Position numbers and translations under genes: made by a program | Origin: Evernia prunastri | Lineage: Eukaryota; Ascomycota; Lecanoromycetes; Lecanorales; Parmeliaceae | Direction: 5' to 3' | Length of the DNA stretch: 64,000 nucleotides | NCBI GenBank assembly: GCA_003184365.1 | Contig: NKYR01000047.1 | Coordinates: 186,001 to 250,000 of the forward strand | Notes under the pieces: generated by a model | Seen by the model: only the letters and a program-made list of their open reading frames with translations | The model's database searches: none | What the model was told of the DNA's origin: nothing | Shown: positions 34,601-45,445 of the stretch, in pieces | Position numbering within the stretch: the first letter of the stretch is position 1 | How the letters are laid out: each line of letters starts with the position of its first letter

Positions 34601-35722
34601 CTGATTCTAAAAGAATGATCCTCTGGGTACTCCCAGTCGCGGTAACAGCTCGGCAAATATCCTTACCAAAGGCCACCCCAACGTGATTATCAATGACCAC
34701 ACCGATGGACTGTCCGAAGGTACTACCAATAGCCTTGTTAACCGTCTCACAAACGGCCTGATCAACAGCCACACACACGAGCACACTGACGTCTATACGA
34801 ATGCGGACCCATGAATGCCGACACGAACGGCCACACGAATGACGCAATATGCTCTACGGAAGGCGTTGCGGTCCTGATGCTCACTTCTGGGAGCAGTGGC
34901 AACGCCAAAGCAGTATGCCTCACCCACAAGCAAATATTCGGAGCAATGAAAGGGAAGATGTCTGGTATGCCTTTACCACAGGGTTCGACTCTGCTAAACT
35001 GGATCGCACTCGACCATGTTGCCAGTCTAGTTGAAATTCACATGTGTGCCATGTTTGTCGGACTTAATCAGGTTCATGTACCAGCTGTAGAGGTACTCGG
35101 AGATCCTATTTTTTTCTACGTCTGCTATCAGAGCATCGCGTTTCGAGGACTTTTGCTCCAAACTTTTTCTTGCACAAGCTCCAGAGTGTCTTGGCCACCG
35201 TAACCGCTCAAGACGCCCGAGACATCGACCTCCGTCACCTTCTCTACATTGCTTCAGGTGGGGAACCAAATAACGTTGAGATATGTGCCCGAGTAACTGA
35301 GCGTCTCATAAACCTGGGTGCCCCCAACAAGAACATCGTCACATCTGGCTTTGGCATGACCGAGACTTGCGCAGGGCCATATTCAGCCGCAACTGTCCAG
35401 ATATCGACAGTCCGGTAGCGAATCTGCAGCTCTCGGCACTTGTGTACCAGGCATAATGATGCGGGTTTCATCCATCACTCAAGGCGAATCTGAGACCGTA
35501 GATGTAAATGACTCGCCTGGTGCCGAGGGAGCTCTTGAGATCCGGGGTCCTTTCGTTTTCGAGAGATATTTCAATGACGCAGAGGCGACTCGGAACGCAT
35601 TTACGCCGGACGGATGGTTCAAGACTGGCAGCTTAGCCACCGTCGATGCGAGCGGTAATCTGAAGCTCGTCGGTAGATCTAAGGAGCTCATCATCAACAA
35701 CGGACCCTCCCCGAGAGTCTAA
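34601..35722 (+). pseudogene. broken adenylation domain of an NRPS-like enzyme
   Basis: Remnant of a fungal adenylating (AMP-binding) domain of the kind that activates carboxylic acids in secondary metabolism. Motifs in order are LMLTSGSSGNAKAV (A3 P-loop type), LLNWIALDHVASLVEIHM, LLYIASGGEPNN, GFGMTETCAG (A5), GWFKTGSLATVDASGNL (A7) and GRSKELIINNG (A8 start). They lie in more than one frame. There is a one-base shift in the T7 run near 35108-35114. Two further shifts lie at about 35385-35395 and 35425-35440. The N-terminal part is missing, and about 34660-34860 instead encodes Asn/Thr/His-rich linker-like repeats. The domain stops abruptly after A8, where methyltransferase sequence begins. 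It cannot make a functional enzyme as read. Confidence 0.8.
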
Positions 35723-36811
35723 CAAGGCGTCTACTTGCTCACTGCGCAACGCATCATGTCTACTACCAGGCTTCTCCAGATTTTTTCGTGCACACGGCGG
35801 CCTCCAAAGTGCTTGCGGAGAACGACGGCATGCGCAAATGGGTTCCGATCGGTGCCGAGGAGCTAATTCCCGCGACATTGAAGGTATTTACAGCGGCTTT
35901 CCAAAGTGGCTAGAAAGCCCAACTAGAAACATACGATATTTTAACGCGCTGTTCTCGCAGACTGCCAATGCGTTGGTCGAGTACCCCGATTCTGAAGAGC
36001 CTGAGCACAGTGTAAGTATGACCCAGTTGTCATGTTGGTTATCACTGACTGACAACGTTTAGGGCTGGAGTGTACACAATGCTACCGACCTTCCGATCTT
36101 TAGAGCACTTGCAAACATGCCCGACCGGGCGATGGTCTTCGCTAGTGCGATGGAATGGCATGGCATGCTGCTGGGGTTCACTGCTCAGTACTTGGTCAAT
36201 GCCTTCCCGTGGGGATCCGGTGGCGAGCTCACGGTGGTCGACGTTGGTGGTGGACTTGGTCATGTCTCGCGAGTATTGGTCGTCCACAGCCCCACTGTCA
36301 AATACATAATCGAAGACTCGCCTGATGTCATCGCGCAAGGGCAGCAGGGCCTCCCGGCAGACCTACGAGGGCGCATCAGCTTCCAGGCGCACGATTTCTT
36401 TCAGGAGCAGCCCGTGAAGGGAGCCGACGTGTACCTTTTGCGACTTGTCCTCCACGACTGGTCCGACAAGTACTAGAAATTGATCATTAAAGCCTTGATT
36501 CCAGCCCTTAAACCCGGCGCCAAAGTTGTGATTAACGACCGTGTTGTTCCTGGACGCGGCGAGGCGCCTTACTTGGCAGAACGCGAAGCACGGTTTGTCC
36601 TCACATACACGCGCAAAGGCAAGCAAAACTGACAAAAGGTCTTCACAGTGATTACGACATGTACATGCTTGCCTTTCAGAATGCCAAAGAGCGCACAGCT
36701 AACGACTGGACTATGCTATTCAAGGAGTCGGATCCGAGATTCAAGCCTACTAGGTTATGCCAACCATCCAAGTCGTCCTTAGCGATTGTGGAGGTCACTT
36801 GGGAGGTCTAG
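35723..36811 (+). pseudogene. O-methyltransferase gene with lost N-terminus and nonsense codon
   Basis: SAM-dependent O-methyltransferase of the plant/fungal type (family 2). Coding blocks are about 35723-35883, 35960-36009, 36063-36595 and 36653-36811, with introns inferred at 35884-35959 (GTATTT..CGCAG), 36010-36062 (GTAAGT..TTTAG) and 36596-36652. Visible motifs are FVHTAASKVLAEN, DRAMVFASAMEWHG, the SAM-binding VVDVGGGLGHVS, the catalytic-His segment LRLVLHDWSD, and PALKPGAKVVINDRVVPG. A TAG at 36474-36476 interrupts the frame right after SDKY. The first ~60 family residues are absent because adenylation-domain sequence abuts instead. Apart from that stop the 3' half reads cleanly to IVEVTWEV, so loss may be recent. 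Confidence 0.8.
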
Positions 36812-37536
36812 GTTATTTGATAACGCGGCTCGCTAAGGGGTGAATCTGGAAGATATGCAATATAACGAAAGAGGTACGCGGCACTTATTAGAAACAGCAT
36901 TGAGCTGGGCTTTTCAGTAGTGGAATATGTATCGAGAGATAGAATTCGATTCCGACAAGATGGCTGTATCATAGTCGGTACTTCGATATCTATCTCTTTT
37001 GAATAACTAATATAATATCAATTCTTCATTCTCTTATTATTCACATAGTAGCAAGAGCTTTTATTTTCATTTTCATTTGAATAATTAAAACATATATATG
37101 AAATTTACCTGACATCTTTGTTTTCTGTTTGAATATATAGTAATTTATTGTAAATCTTATACAGTTTCATTTCAACGAGTTAATGCTAGCCACAGCATCG
37201 CTTCAAAACCAAACCCGGAAACCTTGAATTTCATTCGTGGGCCCATACGTGTATTATAATAAAATCCGCAAATTTTCTCCGTAACAAAAGAAACTCCGTT
37301 ACAGACTTTTCTGTTATAGCGGGATGCAACTTTAGAACTACTGTGAATAGTGGGAATAGTGTCTGCACACATTTCTATCCTCTGTAACTTGACTCGTAAC
37401 CTCGACGCTACAACCAGGTCCCTCAGCAATCGCAGTGATGCTTTGATAGTTCTCAACAGTCTCACTTCTTCTGCAGTATCGTAACGCTGCTCTCTTCCTA
37501 GAGTTCTCACAACCTTTCAAAGAGTATTGATCGACG
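36812..37536. other. AT-rich intergenic stretch before the P450 gene
   Basis: About 36980-37170 is strongly AT-rich with TATATA and long A/T runs, unlike the flanks. It may be promoter DNA of the P450 gene or an AT-biased remnant. No gene is seen. Confidence 0.4.
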
Positions 37537-39409
37537 ATGCTCCTCGGGAATCTGTCTCTCATACAGACGGCTTTCACTGCCGTTTCAATCTATGTGGTCG
37601 GCTGGATCATCTATTGCCGCTACTTCCACCCTCTCAGTTCTATTCCAGGACCCTTCCTCGCATCCATCAGTCGAGCATGGATTGTCTTCAAGACTGTGAC
37701 AGGTGATATGGAGCACACGCAACGCGCATTGCACAAGAAGCACGGTATTGCCTATCAATGCGCCAATGCACTGCATCACGGGCTTACAAGTCAGGCTATC
37801 TTGTTCGCATCGCCCACAACGAGGTTGCGTGCTCTGATCCCGAAGCCATAAAGGTAATAGTATTTCATTACTGCTTCTGAGCTCCTTTTTGACACATCCA
37901 GATCATCTACGGCACTAAGAATGCTTTCACCAAGGTAAAACTTCATCGCTTGTTCTCACAAGCGAAGCTCACTCCATCAGACCGATTACTACGATGCTTG
38001 GGCCCCACCGAACAATGGATACGTCGGCCATTTCCCCGCACGTGACGAAAAAGAGCATTCTGAGCGCCGACGCATTGTCAATAATGCCTACTCAATGTCC
38101 AGCGTTCTTGAATCTGAAAAGGCTATAGACTCCTGCACGCAGCTCTTTCGCGAGACCATGCGCGACTTTGCAAGGCAGAACTCGGTGGTTGATCTGGGTC
38201 TATGGATCAATATGTACGTGAATCCTGGTCTAGACGGCTACACATGGGAGCACTTCCATTGCCAAGGGCCGAAGCTGAGGAGCAAGCTGACTTCCTAAGC
38301 AGGTACGCCTTTGATGTCCTCGGTGAGCTTTTCTACGGAAAGATGTTTGGCTGCATGAGTGAGCGTAGAGACATCGGCAACTACATGAAAGCCATTGACT
38401 CTCTACTTCCCGCATTTACGATCGGCGGCACTGTGCCCTCTTACCTGACTAAAAAGTACTTGCTGTCTACAATTTTGTTCTCACCATCCGTCCGCGGAGC
38501 CTTAGGAGCTGTCAAACATATTGAGCATGCCTCCGAGACTGCCGTGAAAAGACGCAAGCAGGAGGTTGAGGAAAACAAGGACGATAAACGCGATATGCTT
38601 CGGAAAATGCTCGAGATCAACGCCGACCGAGGGGAGGAAATTGATTTCACGTATCGACACATTTGTGTCGAATCCCACAGCTCAATGTACGTAATGGTCT
38701 CAACTCTTCCATCATATGGGAAGCGGGATGCTGAAGATATTTGCCCCAGCTTTGCCAGCGCCGATACGACCGCCATCGCGATAAACAGTATCCTGTACCA
38801 CTTAATGCGTAACCCTGCTGCCTATGAGAAATTGACCGTTGAGATCGACGCGGCCGTCGCTGGTGGCTTGCTATCCATACCCATTGCGTACAGAGCAGCG
38901 ATCAAGCTTCCTTATCTGAAAGCGTGTATCAACGAGGGTATGCGTCTGCACCCGAGCGTCGGGCTTACAATGCCACGGGTCGTCCCCTCCGGTGGAGCGA
39001 CCATCTCGAGATTTCATTTTCCAGAAGGCTACCGTGTTGGCGTCAACGGCGCGGTAGTGCAATACGACAAGGATGTCTTCGGGCCAGACGCCGACAACTT
39101 CAACCCGGATCGCTGGATCGAGGGCGAGGCTACAAAGATGGACAAGACGATGATCCAATTCGGTGCCGGACCGCGCACTTGTATTGGCAAGAACGTCAGT
39201 GCAGGCTCATTTATCCGCGATCGCATGTACGCTAACGTGTTTCGCAGATCTCTTTGAGCGAGATCGATAAGCTGGTCCCTCAGATTCTCAGGGACTTCCA
39301 CATCTGCCTTGCGGACCCAAGCAGAGGGTGGAAGACGCACAACTTTTGGTTTAACAAGCAGACAGATATCTGTATTTACATCAAGGAACGGTCGGACGGA
39401 TCGAACTAG
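37537..39409 (+). CDS. cytochrome P450, pisatin-demethylase type
   Basis: Microsomal monooxygenase with seven exons: 37537-37744, 37795-37853, 37902-37934, 37981-38213, 38303-38686, 38750-39194 and 39248-39409. All phases close to give 507 residues, the normal length. An N-terminal membrane anchor (AFTAVSIYVVGWIIYC) is followed by the FHPLSSIPGP hinge. The I-helix has ASADTTAIAINS, the K-helix EGMR, then FNPDRW, and the heme-binding FGAGPRTCIGKN with Cys450. HFPARDEKEHSERRRIVN is typical of the pisatin demethylase-like group. The neighbours upstream are the dead adenylation domain and methyltransferase, so it is probably the last intact member of a former biosynthetic cluster. The substrate is unknown. 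Confidence 0.88.
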
Positions 39410-40208
39410 TGGCTTCTACAGGAGGGTTATTCTTGTACAATCGAGCTAAACTTTTGCTAGTTAGACCGCACACCTGTAGAGCCTGCCCCAGATTCTCTCG
39501 TCCTGGTGCTCTAGAACTTGCTCGGCTTGTGTTTAAAAGGATGAACCCAAAAGAGAAGATGCGTGGACTCGTAAAGATTGACGCGCTTATGTTAGTCCGC
39601 AATGTTTGTAAGATCGAGAACTGATCTACACCTTTCAAGGATAGGTTATCTGAAAGCTCAGACACGTTATTTGAACATCGTAGAAAAACTACTCGGTCGC
39701 TATACTTTCAAGGAAAGAATGTTAGCCAATTCAATTAACATTGATTACTTTCTGTTCAAGCGTTGAATTAATGGTATAATACTAGATAACTTTTAAGTCT
39801 CATCTACCTACTCCGTACGTACATCATTTGAAAGGGGAGACAATCAACATCAGCTCCTGAAAAACAAATTCAATGCGCATCTGTTCCAAGAATTAACGTC
39901 GCAGCTCTCAGCGATCCACCCTAGCCTCGGACAATGTACTTCGAGGCAGTGAGCGTTGACAGTATGGCAATGCTCGTCTGCACATAACTGACGATCACGC
40001 TTCGGAATTTGTAATGAATGGATTTTCCTATAGATCTATCGGAAAGAACAGCTCGATGTTGAATCGTCACCCTCTCCAATTGCCTCCTTCTTCTTCAACC
40101 TTCATGACAGATGATACCCTCAAGAGCAGGCTCCAAAACTGCAGACCGGAGCCTCGCAGTGCTGAGATGCGATCCATGTGTTGGCTGAGCATTCGATCTA
40201 TCGAAGTT
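39410..40208. other. intergenic stretch between convergent genes
   Basis: About 39690-39810 is AT-rich. A 71-codon open frame at 39409-39624 has no family. No gene supported. Confidence 0.4.
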
Positions 40209-40623
40209 TCAGCATGAGCCGCGGGAAAGCCCCTGTGCGTGCCATTTTTGGGTACACTTCGTTTGTGGAGTCGAGGTACGAAGCACAGAAGAAGAGTGTA
40301 GATGATTGTCCGGGAAAGAAGAAAGGATGTAGATTATAAATAGAGATGAAGAGGATGAAGAGGATGAAGAGGATAAAGAGGAAAAGCAAAGAGGAGAAGA
40401 AAATAAAGAAAAGAAAAGAGTGTGGAGGAGGTGATGGGAAAGGGAAATCTGTACATACCACATCATAGAGGTTGTCGGAACATCTGAGGGCACCCAGACA
40501 GCTGTTATCACAGGAAGAACCTTCTAGGTATGGCCCGTCTGGGCAAGTGCGAGGCTCCAGAGCGGGGCTGGCGAAGGCAGTGGCTGCAAGGGCCATACCG
40601 GTGAAGATGATGGAAGCGTGCAT
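40209..40623 (-). CDS. small secreted cysteine-rich protein (effector-like)
   Basis: Exons 40623-40459 and 40256-40209 code for 70 residues; I recognise no family. A clear signal peptide (IIFTGMALAATAFASP) is probably cut near residue 19-20. The mature part of about 50 residues has six cysteines (27, 39, 42, 48, 56 and 70, the last residue), which would suit three disulfides. The 202-nt intron (GTATGT..GAAG) is long for this genome and holds a GAGGATGAA-type microsatellite (about 40345-40400). Splicing is what brings Cys56 and Cys70 into frame; reading through instead gives a Phe/Ser/Leu-rich tail encoded by the repeat. Size, secretion and Cys content fit a candidate effector or antimicrobial-type protein, which is an inference. 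Confidence 0.65.
40340..40440. repeat. GA-rich microsatellite in the intron of the small secreted protein gene
   Basis: Repeats of GAAGAGGAT and related AAGAGGA/AAAGAAAA units on the plus strand, inside the 202-nt intron. Confidence 0.8.
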
Positions 40624-42325
40624 TGTTGCTGGTGGGTATTGAATTTGAGTCCGTGGAGTTATGATATAGGCTTAGAGTTATATTCGTTGATGGATTTGTC
40701 AATCGTGTGATGAGAGGGGATTTGGACTGCTTTTGTATTCGCGTGGGGATCTGCAGGATTCCACGGAGTGCTTGATGTGAGATACCTTACGTGTCCCCTT
40801 TCGCACAATTTACCCTTCAGAGAACCAAGTAGATCGGACATTAATATTTCAGCTGCAAAAAAATTCGCAGCCAAGGAATGTCAATTACGCGGCCGTGGTC
40901 GCTCGATCCGAGCGTTGCAGGGTTCCTTGCATTGCCGTCTTACTGCTGCCATTTGAAACATACAGTATTACTTACCTGGCCGAATATGACAAGCCCATTT
41001 GCATATCGTCGCACCTATTTCCCTAGTTACGACAAAGAAGGCGAGGCATATGCTACTTGCTTACAGCATTGCTCAGCTCGCGTCAACATCCGAATCCAGC
41101 TGAGGTCGACAGTATCAGATGAAGGATCACTTTGTCACCTTAGCACGTTTGATGGTCCACTCTTCGGGCTGAAATTATGCCCGAGACGTTACAGACTCCG
41201 CATGGAGTATTGCTTGCGGACTCGACACGTGGACAATCCCCACTCAGGAAGTCGGAGAAGATTGCCTACCCAGTGATGTACCAAATTCTTGTACACACTC
41301 TGGCCTTCGGAGCTCGCAGCTAGTCTGACTGACTAGTGTGTAAATGATTTCAATGCACAAAGGACGAGTCTCCAGCTATAGATAGCACTTCTCAAAGAAA
41401 CCAAATGAACACTCTGTATCGAAATTGCTAGTGGTAGGACGCTGTAGGTGCTCGTCGTGGCGGGACAAGTCCACCGGTAGTTCGTGAGATGACGTGTAAA
41501 ACTCAGAGAAAGCTGCAGGAAGTCATCATCAGCAGAGCGCAGAGGATCGAGCTCCATGATAAGGATAGAAGAGAAGTAAAATCATCCGTGAGGGCTTTCG
41601 CAAAAGACGGATTCGGCCCAATGGCAATGTTCTAACCCATGGTCAAAGCAACAAACGCCCAAAGACCATACCATCCCAGCACCGTGCTAGCGAAAGATGA
41701 TATGCTCGCTACCAGGGCAATTTCATTCAATTGATTGGTAGAGAAAGTGGCTTCCCGATCTTTATCATCGAAGCAGCATCTAGGCCGGATAGCCTTGCGC
41801 TAAAGATCGGATTCCTTCCAATTCATGGTTACGAGGTCCATGTGACAGGTTCGCAGCGAGATAATGATTGCCTTTTCTCACTACTATGGCTTTGTAATGA
41901 GTGTGCAAACAGCTTGAGGGAAGAAGCCCCTCGAGGCGGTTGTGGGCCTGATTGTCACGGTTCAGGTAATACCCATGTGTACTTTGCCTGATTAATTCTT
42001 GTCAGAAATCTCCTGAGCCATGTCTAAGGTAGTACATCTCTAGCCAGGTTCTAGCTCGGGAGGGGTGGAGGAACGTCCCGGTGGGGGTCAGAGGTTGCAT
42101 GTGTATGCTCAACATACCAAGTAGAAGAACATCGTATATCATTTGAGGTGAAAGGACTGAACACTACTGTACTCTAGCGTAAAGTTAGCTGTCGCGTTAC
42201 CCGCTGCTTGCGCCGCTTCGGTGAGTGGGGGCTAAAAGAGAAGGAAGTCAGGGAATCGAGTGACCTGCGAACAGATGCAATTGAGGCCTAGATGATATGA
42301 GCGATAGGGACTCAAAATTGCATAA
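40624..42325. other. 1.7-kb gene-free stretch
   Basis: Only unrelated open frames up to 132 codons (40878-41276, plus strand). No splice structure or family seen. The right end should contain the APS2 promoter. Confidence 0.4.
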
Positions 42326-43066
42326 ATGGTGCTCTCTTTCATCCTGATCCAGAACAGGCAGTGCGTCGCCCTAACGATGCCACGCCTCCACCGCAACGTG
42401 GTATGGGACTGACATGGACCAGAGGCAAGACCCGTCTAGCGAAATGGTACGCTCCATATAGCGTGAGCGCCTCCTCACCCTCGTCTTCCCTTATGGGCGT
42501 TCCTGACTCCGATATACAGGATGAAGAGAAAATCAAGCTCAAAGGCGAGGTAGATGCCTCCCATCCCCCTTCTCTCCCCAACCGAGCCTTCCCCCCCAGA
42601 ATCCAACCCAACTCACGCCCCAAACCGGCAGGTCCACCGGCTCATCGCCCCCCGAGACCAGAAGCACCAGTCCAACTTCGTCGAGTTCCGCTCTCTGAAG
42701 ATCGTCTACCGGCGCTACGCCGGCCTCTTCTTCTGCGTCTGCGTCGACGCCAACGACAACGAGCTGGCCTATCTGGAAGCGATACACTTCTTCGTCGAGG
42801 TACTGGACAGCTTCTTCGGGAACGTGTGCGAGCTGGATTTGGTGTTTAATTTCTACAAGGTAGGTCCAAGGGGGGGGGAGGGCTCTTTTTGCCTGATGCG
42901 TAGGGGTGAGGCTATTTGGGGGGGAGCGCGTGATGGCTAATCCGGGGTTGGGTGTGTGTGATAGGTCTACGCGATACTGGATGAGGTGTTCTTGGCTGGG
43001 GAGATCGAGGAGACGAGTAAACAGGTTGTGTTGACGCGGTTGGAGCATTTGGACAAGCTGGAGTGA
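42326..43066 (+). CDS. APS2: AP-2 complex sigma subunit
   Basis: Small chain of the clathrin adaptor AP-2, acting at the plasma membrane in endocytic cargo recruitment. Five exons are used: 42326-42360, 42423-42462, 42520-42549 (30 nt), 42632-42859 and 42965-43066. They code for 144 residues, the family length. It starts MVLSFILIQNRQGKTRLAKWY, without a gap once intron 1 is removed; the longin-type fold continues with RDQKHQSNFVEFRS, VYRRYAGLFFCVCVD, NELAYLEAIHFFVEVLD and ends in TRLEHLDKLE. All are hallmark AP-2 sigma stretches. Four of the five exons are short, which is common for this gene in fungi. Convergent with PPM1. Confidence 0.96.
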
Positions 43067-43512
43067 CGAGATGCTCGTGCCATGGCTGAGAATATGAAAA
43101 TGGGGGAGATGCAGTGATGACGAAGGAATGCGGGGCGGCCTACAAGGAGAAAGGCGAGAAAGGAGTCGAGCTGTTTGCGCACTCGGTGCTGAGTTTGAGT
43201 ACTCAATATCAACTCTTATGCGGCGTGACTCTCCGAAGTGCGGAAGTGAAACGTCTGTGATAGCCGGCATGGAGGAATTGGCCAACATGAGAGAAAAGGC
43301 CTTGGTTCACGGGCTTGGAGCCTACGATGGCATAGAATATAGCTTCTATTGAGCCGATAGATAGAATTTTCTGGCATCGTACCCCTTTATGAGGTCAAAC
43401 TTCACGACCCCTCTAAGCGTCAAGTCAAGAGGGATTCGTTCCCCATATGTCATCAATTCATCCGAGCTGAAACCTGAAATTTTGCAGGCCGTCCCATCCT
43501 TGGTTCAGCCTA
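43067..43512. other. intergenic stretch between convergent genes
   Basis: No gene is supported; 3' untranslated regions are expected. Confidence 0.4.
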
Positions 43513-44709
43513 TCAGCTCCCACCCAACCTTTCCGCCATACTCTTCCAGCCCTCCCATACGTCTTCCTTCGGTCCTCCCCTCCAGCCCCAGGCAACACAA
43601 TAATGTCCGGCTAGCAGCTCCCATTCCTCAACCTCATCCACCATTTCCAGCCCTGCCACCCGCTCCTTCTCTTTTTCTTCCACTCCCTTATTCCAAAGGT
43701 CCTTGACGCTCGCCCCTCCAGTACCCTCCAGTCCATATGATTTCATCCTGGCTGCTTGTGCTTCCAAGGATCCATACTTTCTCAACGTCTGTAACACGAT
43801 CCCACGTGCAGCGAGATTTGAGACCATCGTTTTACCGAAGGGGTCGTTTGGGTGTATCGGCTCGTAGAGTATCAAACCAACAGGCGTGCTGTTGGGAAAG
43901 AGGTGCTGTGTAAAATACAGCGCGACGGTATCTGCTGCAGCTGGAGGGAGGTAGCAAAGACAGCACTCTGATATGATAAGAGTGGGGAGAGCTGTATCAA
44001 TGAAACTAAATGACCGAGGAGCGGGGACAGAAGGATCGAGGGTTCGAAGATCAACGGGATGAACGTGGTACTGGTCGGCATGGAGGGTATCGTCATTGTA
44101 GAGTTCTGAAGGGTTCGTGCCATTGAAAACCGTCAGAGGGGTCCCGACATGAACGCAAAGCTCACCCAGATTTTTGATGGGATGGAGCTTCTGAATTGTG
44201 TTTGCTTGGAAGTCGATTTCATGGTATATGACATTTGGACGTTGCAAGATGCCTCTACCATGAGGGACAGGTCTCCTACTCATCAGGCGGAAGAAGCGTG
44301 TATCGGATCCAGCACCGAGGGATATGATTTGCTTCTCCTGGGCCGGATTCTTGGAAAGGAATCCATCCACCAAATTATCAATGGCTTTGGTGCGAACGTA
44401 GGTGCCTCTGTTGATTATTGGGAATCTCTTCTGCCCTTCCCCAGACACAAAGTACTTGGCAAATGGGTCATCCAAGTAGCCAGCCTCCACGGCGCTCAGC
44501 CGCGAGACACTGGCATCTTGATCCGTCTGCTGCACGATCTTGTCTTTGGCGGTCTTGTCCTCCTCGGAGCTAAGTATGGAGGGTCCTCCCAGTCCTTGAC
44601 CGCGACCTCGACCACGACCTGTTCCTCGAGCATTACGTAGTGTATTGAGGTTCGGAATGTGTGGGGCTGCCATCTTTCGAGAAGCGGAAGGGGAGCGCGA
44701 GTCGTCCAT
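43513..44709 (-). CDS. PPM1: leucine carboxyl methyltransferase 1 (Ppm1)
   Basis: Methylates the C-terminal leucine of the PP2A catalytic subunit, which controls assembly of B-type holoenzymes. Single exon, 398 residues. The family signature is complete: DPFAKYFV, RGTYVRTKAID (residues about 101-111), the SAM-binding IISLGAGSDTRFFRL (128-142), YHEIDF, a conserved VDLR, and LIISECCLCYLPP, then GLILYEP and a C-terminal GHYCVAWGWR. The N-terminal 45 residues are Gly/Arg-rich (GRGRGRGQG) and unlike the family; translation could begin at Met13 instead. No defects are seen. Confidence 0.94.
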   Translation of the reverse strand: MDDSRSPSASRKMAAPHIPNLNTLRNARGTGRGRGRGQGLGGPSILSSEEDKTAKDKIVQQTDQDASVSRLSAVEAGYLDDPFAKYFVSGEGQKRFPIINRGTYVRTKAIDNLVDGFLSKNPAQEKQIISLGAGSDTRFFRLMSRRPVPHGRGILQRPNVIYHEIDFQANTIQKLHPIKNLGELCVHVGTPLTVFNGTNPSELYNDDTLHADQYHVHPVDLRTLDPSVPAPRSFSFIDTALPTLIISECCLCYLPPAAADTVALYFTQHLFPNSTPVGLILYEPIHPNDPFGKTMVSNLAARGIVLQTLRKYGSLEAQAARMKSYGLEGTGGASVKDLWNKGVEEKEKERVAGLEMVDEVEEWELLAGHYCVAWGWRGGPKEDVWEGWKSMAERLGGS

Positions 44710-45445
44710 CCAGATACCTTAAAGGCAGGACTGTGCGGATAGGACCAAATGCTCTTGGCACTTTCTCCGGCAGGATAGGTGCCCAAGGAAAACACGCACT
44801 TCCATCTGTGAATGACAGTGTTCCTTGAATGATATCTTCCTGTAGTTGGTTAGGAAATCAAGCAAAACAAGTTGCCGCCTCAAACTGCATAAATACTGAC
44901 AGCCTGCCCAGCCAGCTGTTCGTTTCATTACTACTGTTGTATAAGCCCATGCTATTGACAATCAACAAGCATGGTTCAGGCTGAAATACTGCCTTCGGTC
45001 ATCCTGGCCTTTTACCAGGTTAATTAAATTGCCCGTGCCGATGCTTAAAGTCAATGACAGACACTAATGCAACACATGATCCAGCACCAGGTTCTAACGA
45101 TTGATGCAATACATGATTCTAAGAGTCTTGAATATAGTTCTCGACATACAGTTTAGCACCATGTCTAACAAATGAAGAGTAAGTCATGCAAACGATGTGG
45201 CAAGGGGGAAAACGACAATCCTACCTATACTACCAGCAACTCCTACAGCAACGACAACACCATCAACCCCCCCCCCCGATCCTCACTCCAACCCCCGTCT
45301 TGATGCACACCCCACGCGGCCCCTATATATTCCCCAAAAAGGCCCAAATTTTCGCCCACTGCGCCTTATACAAGACTAACCAGGTCACGAACTCTTGAAC
45401 GACCTCCCATGGCACACCGAGCGCGACATTAGTCACGAGATCCAT
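44710..45445. other. intergenic stretch
   Basis: No supported gene. Contains a C9 run near 45269-45277. The left end is the upstream region of PPM1. Confidence 0.35.

Noticed and set aside
40340..40440. Repeated GAAGAGGAT units considered as a regular repeat array
   Set aside because: A simple microsatellite without spacers; eukaryotic context excludes CRISPR.
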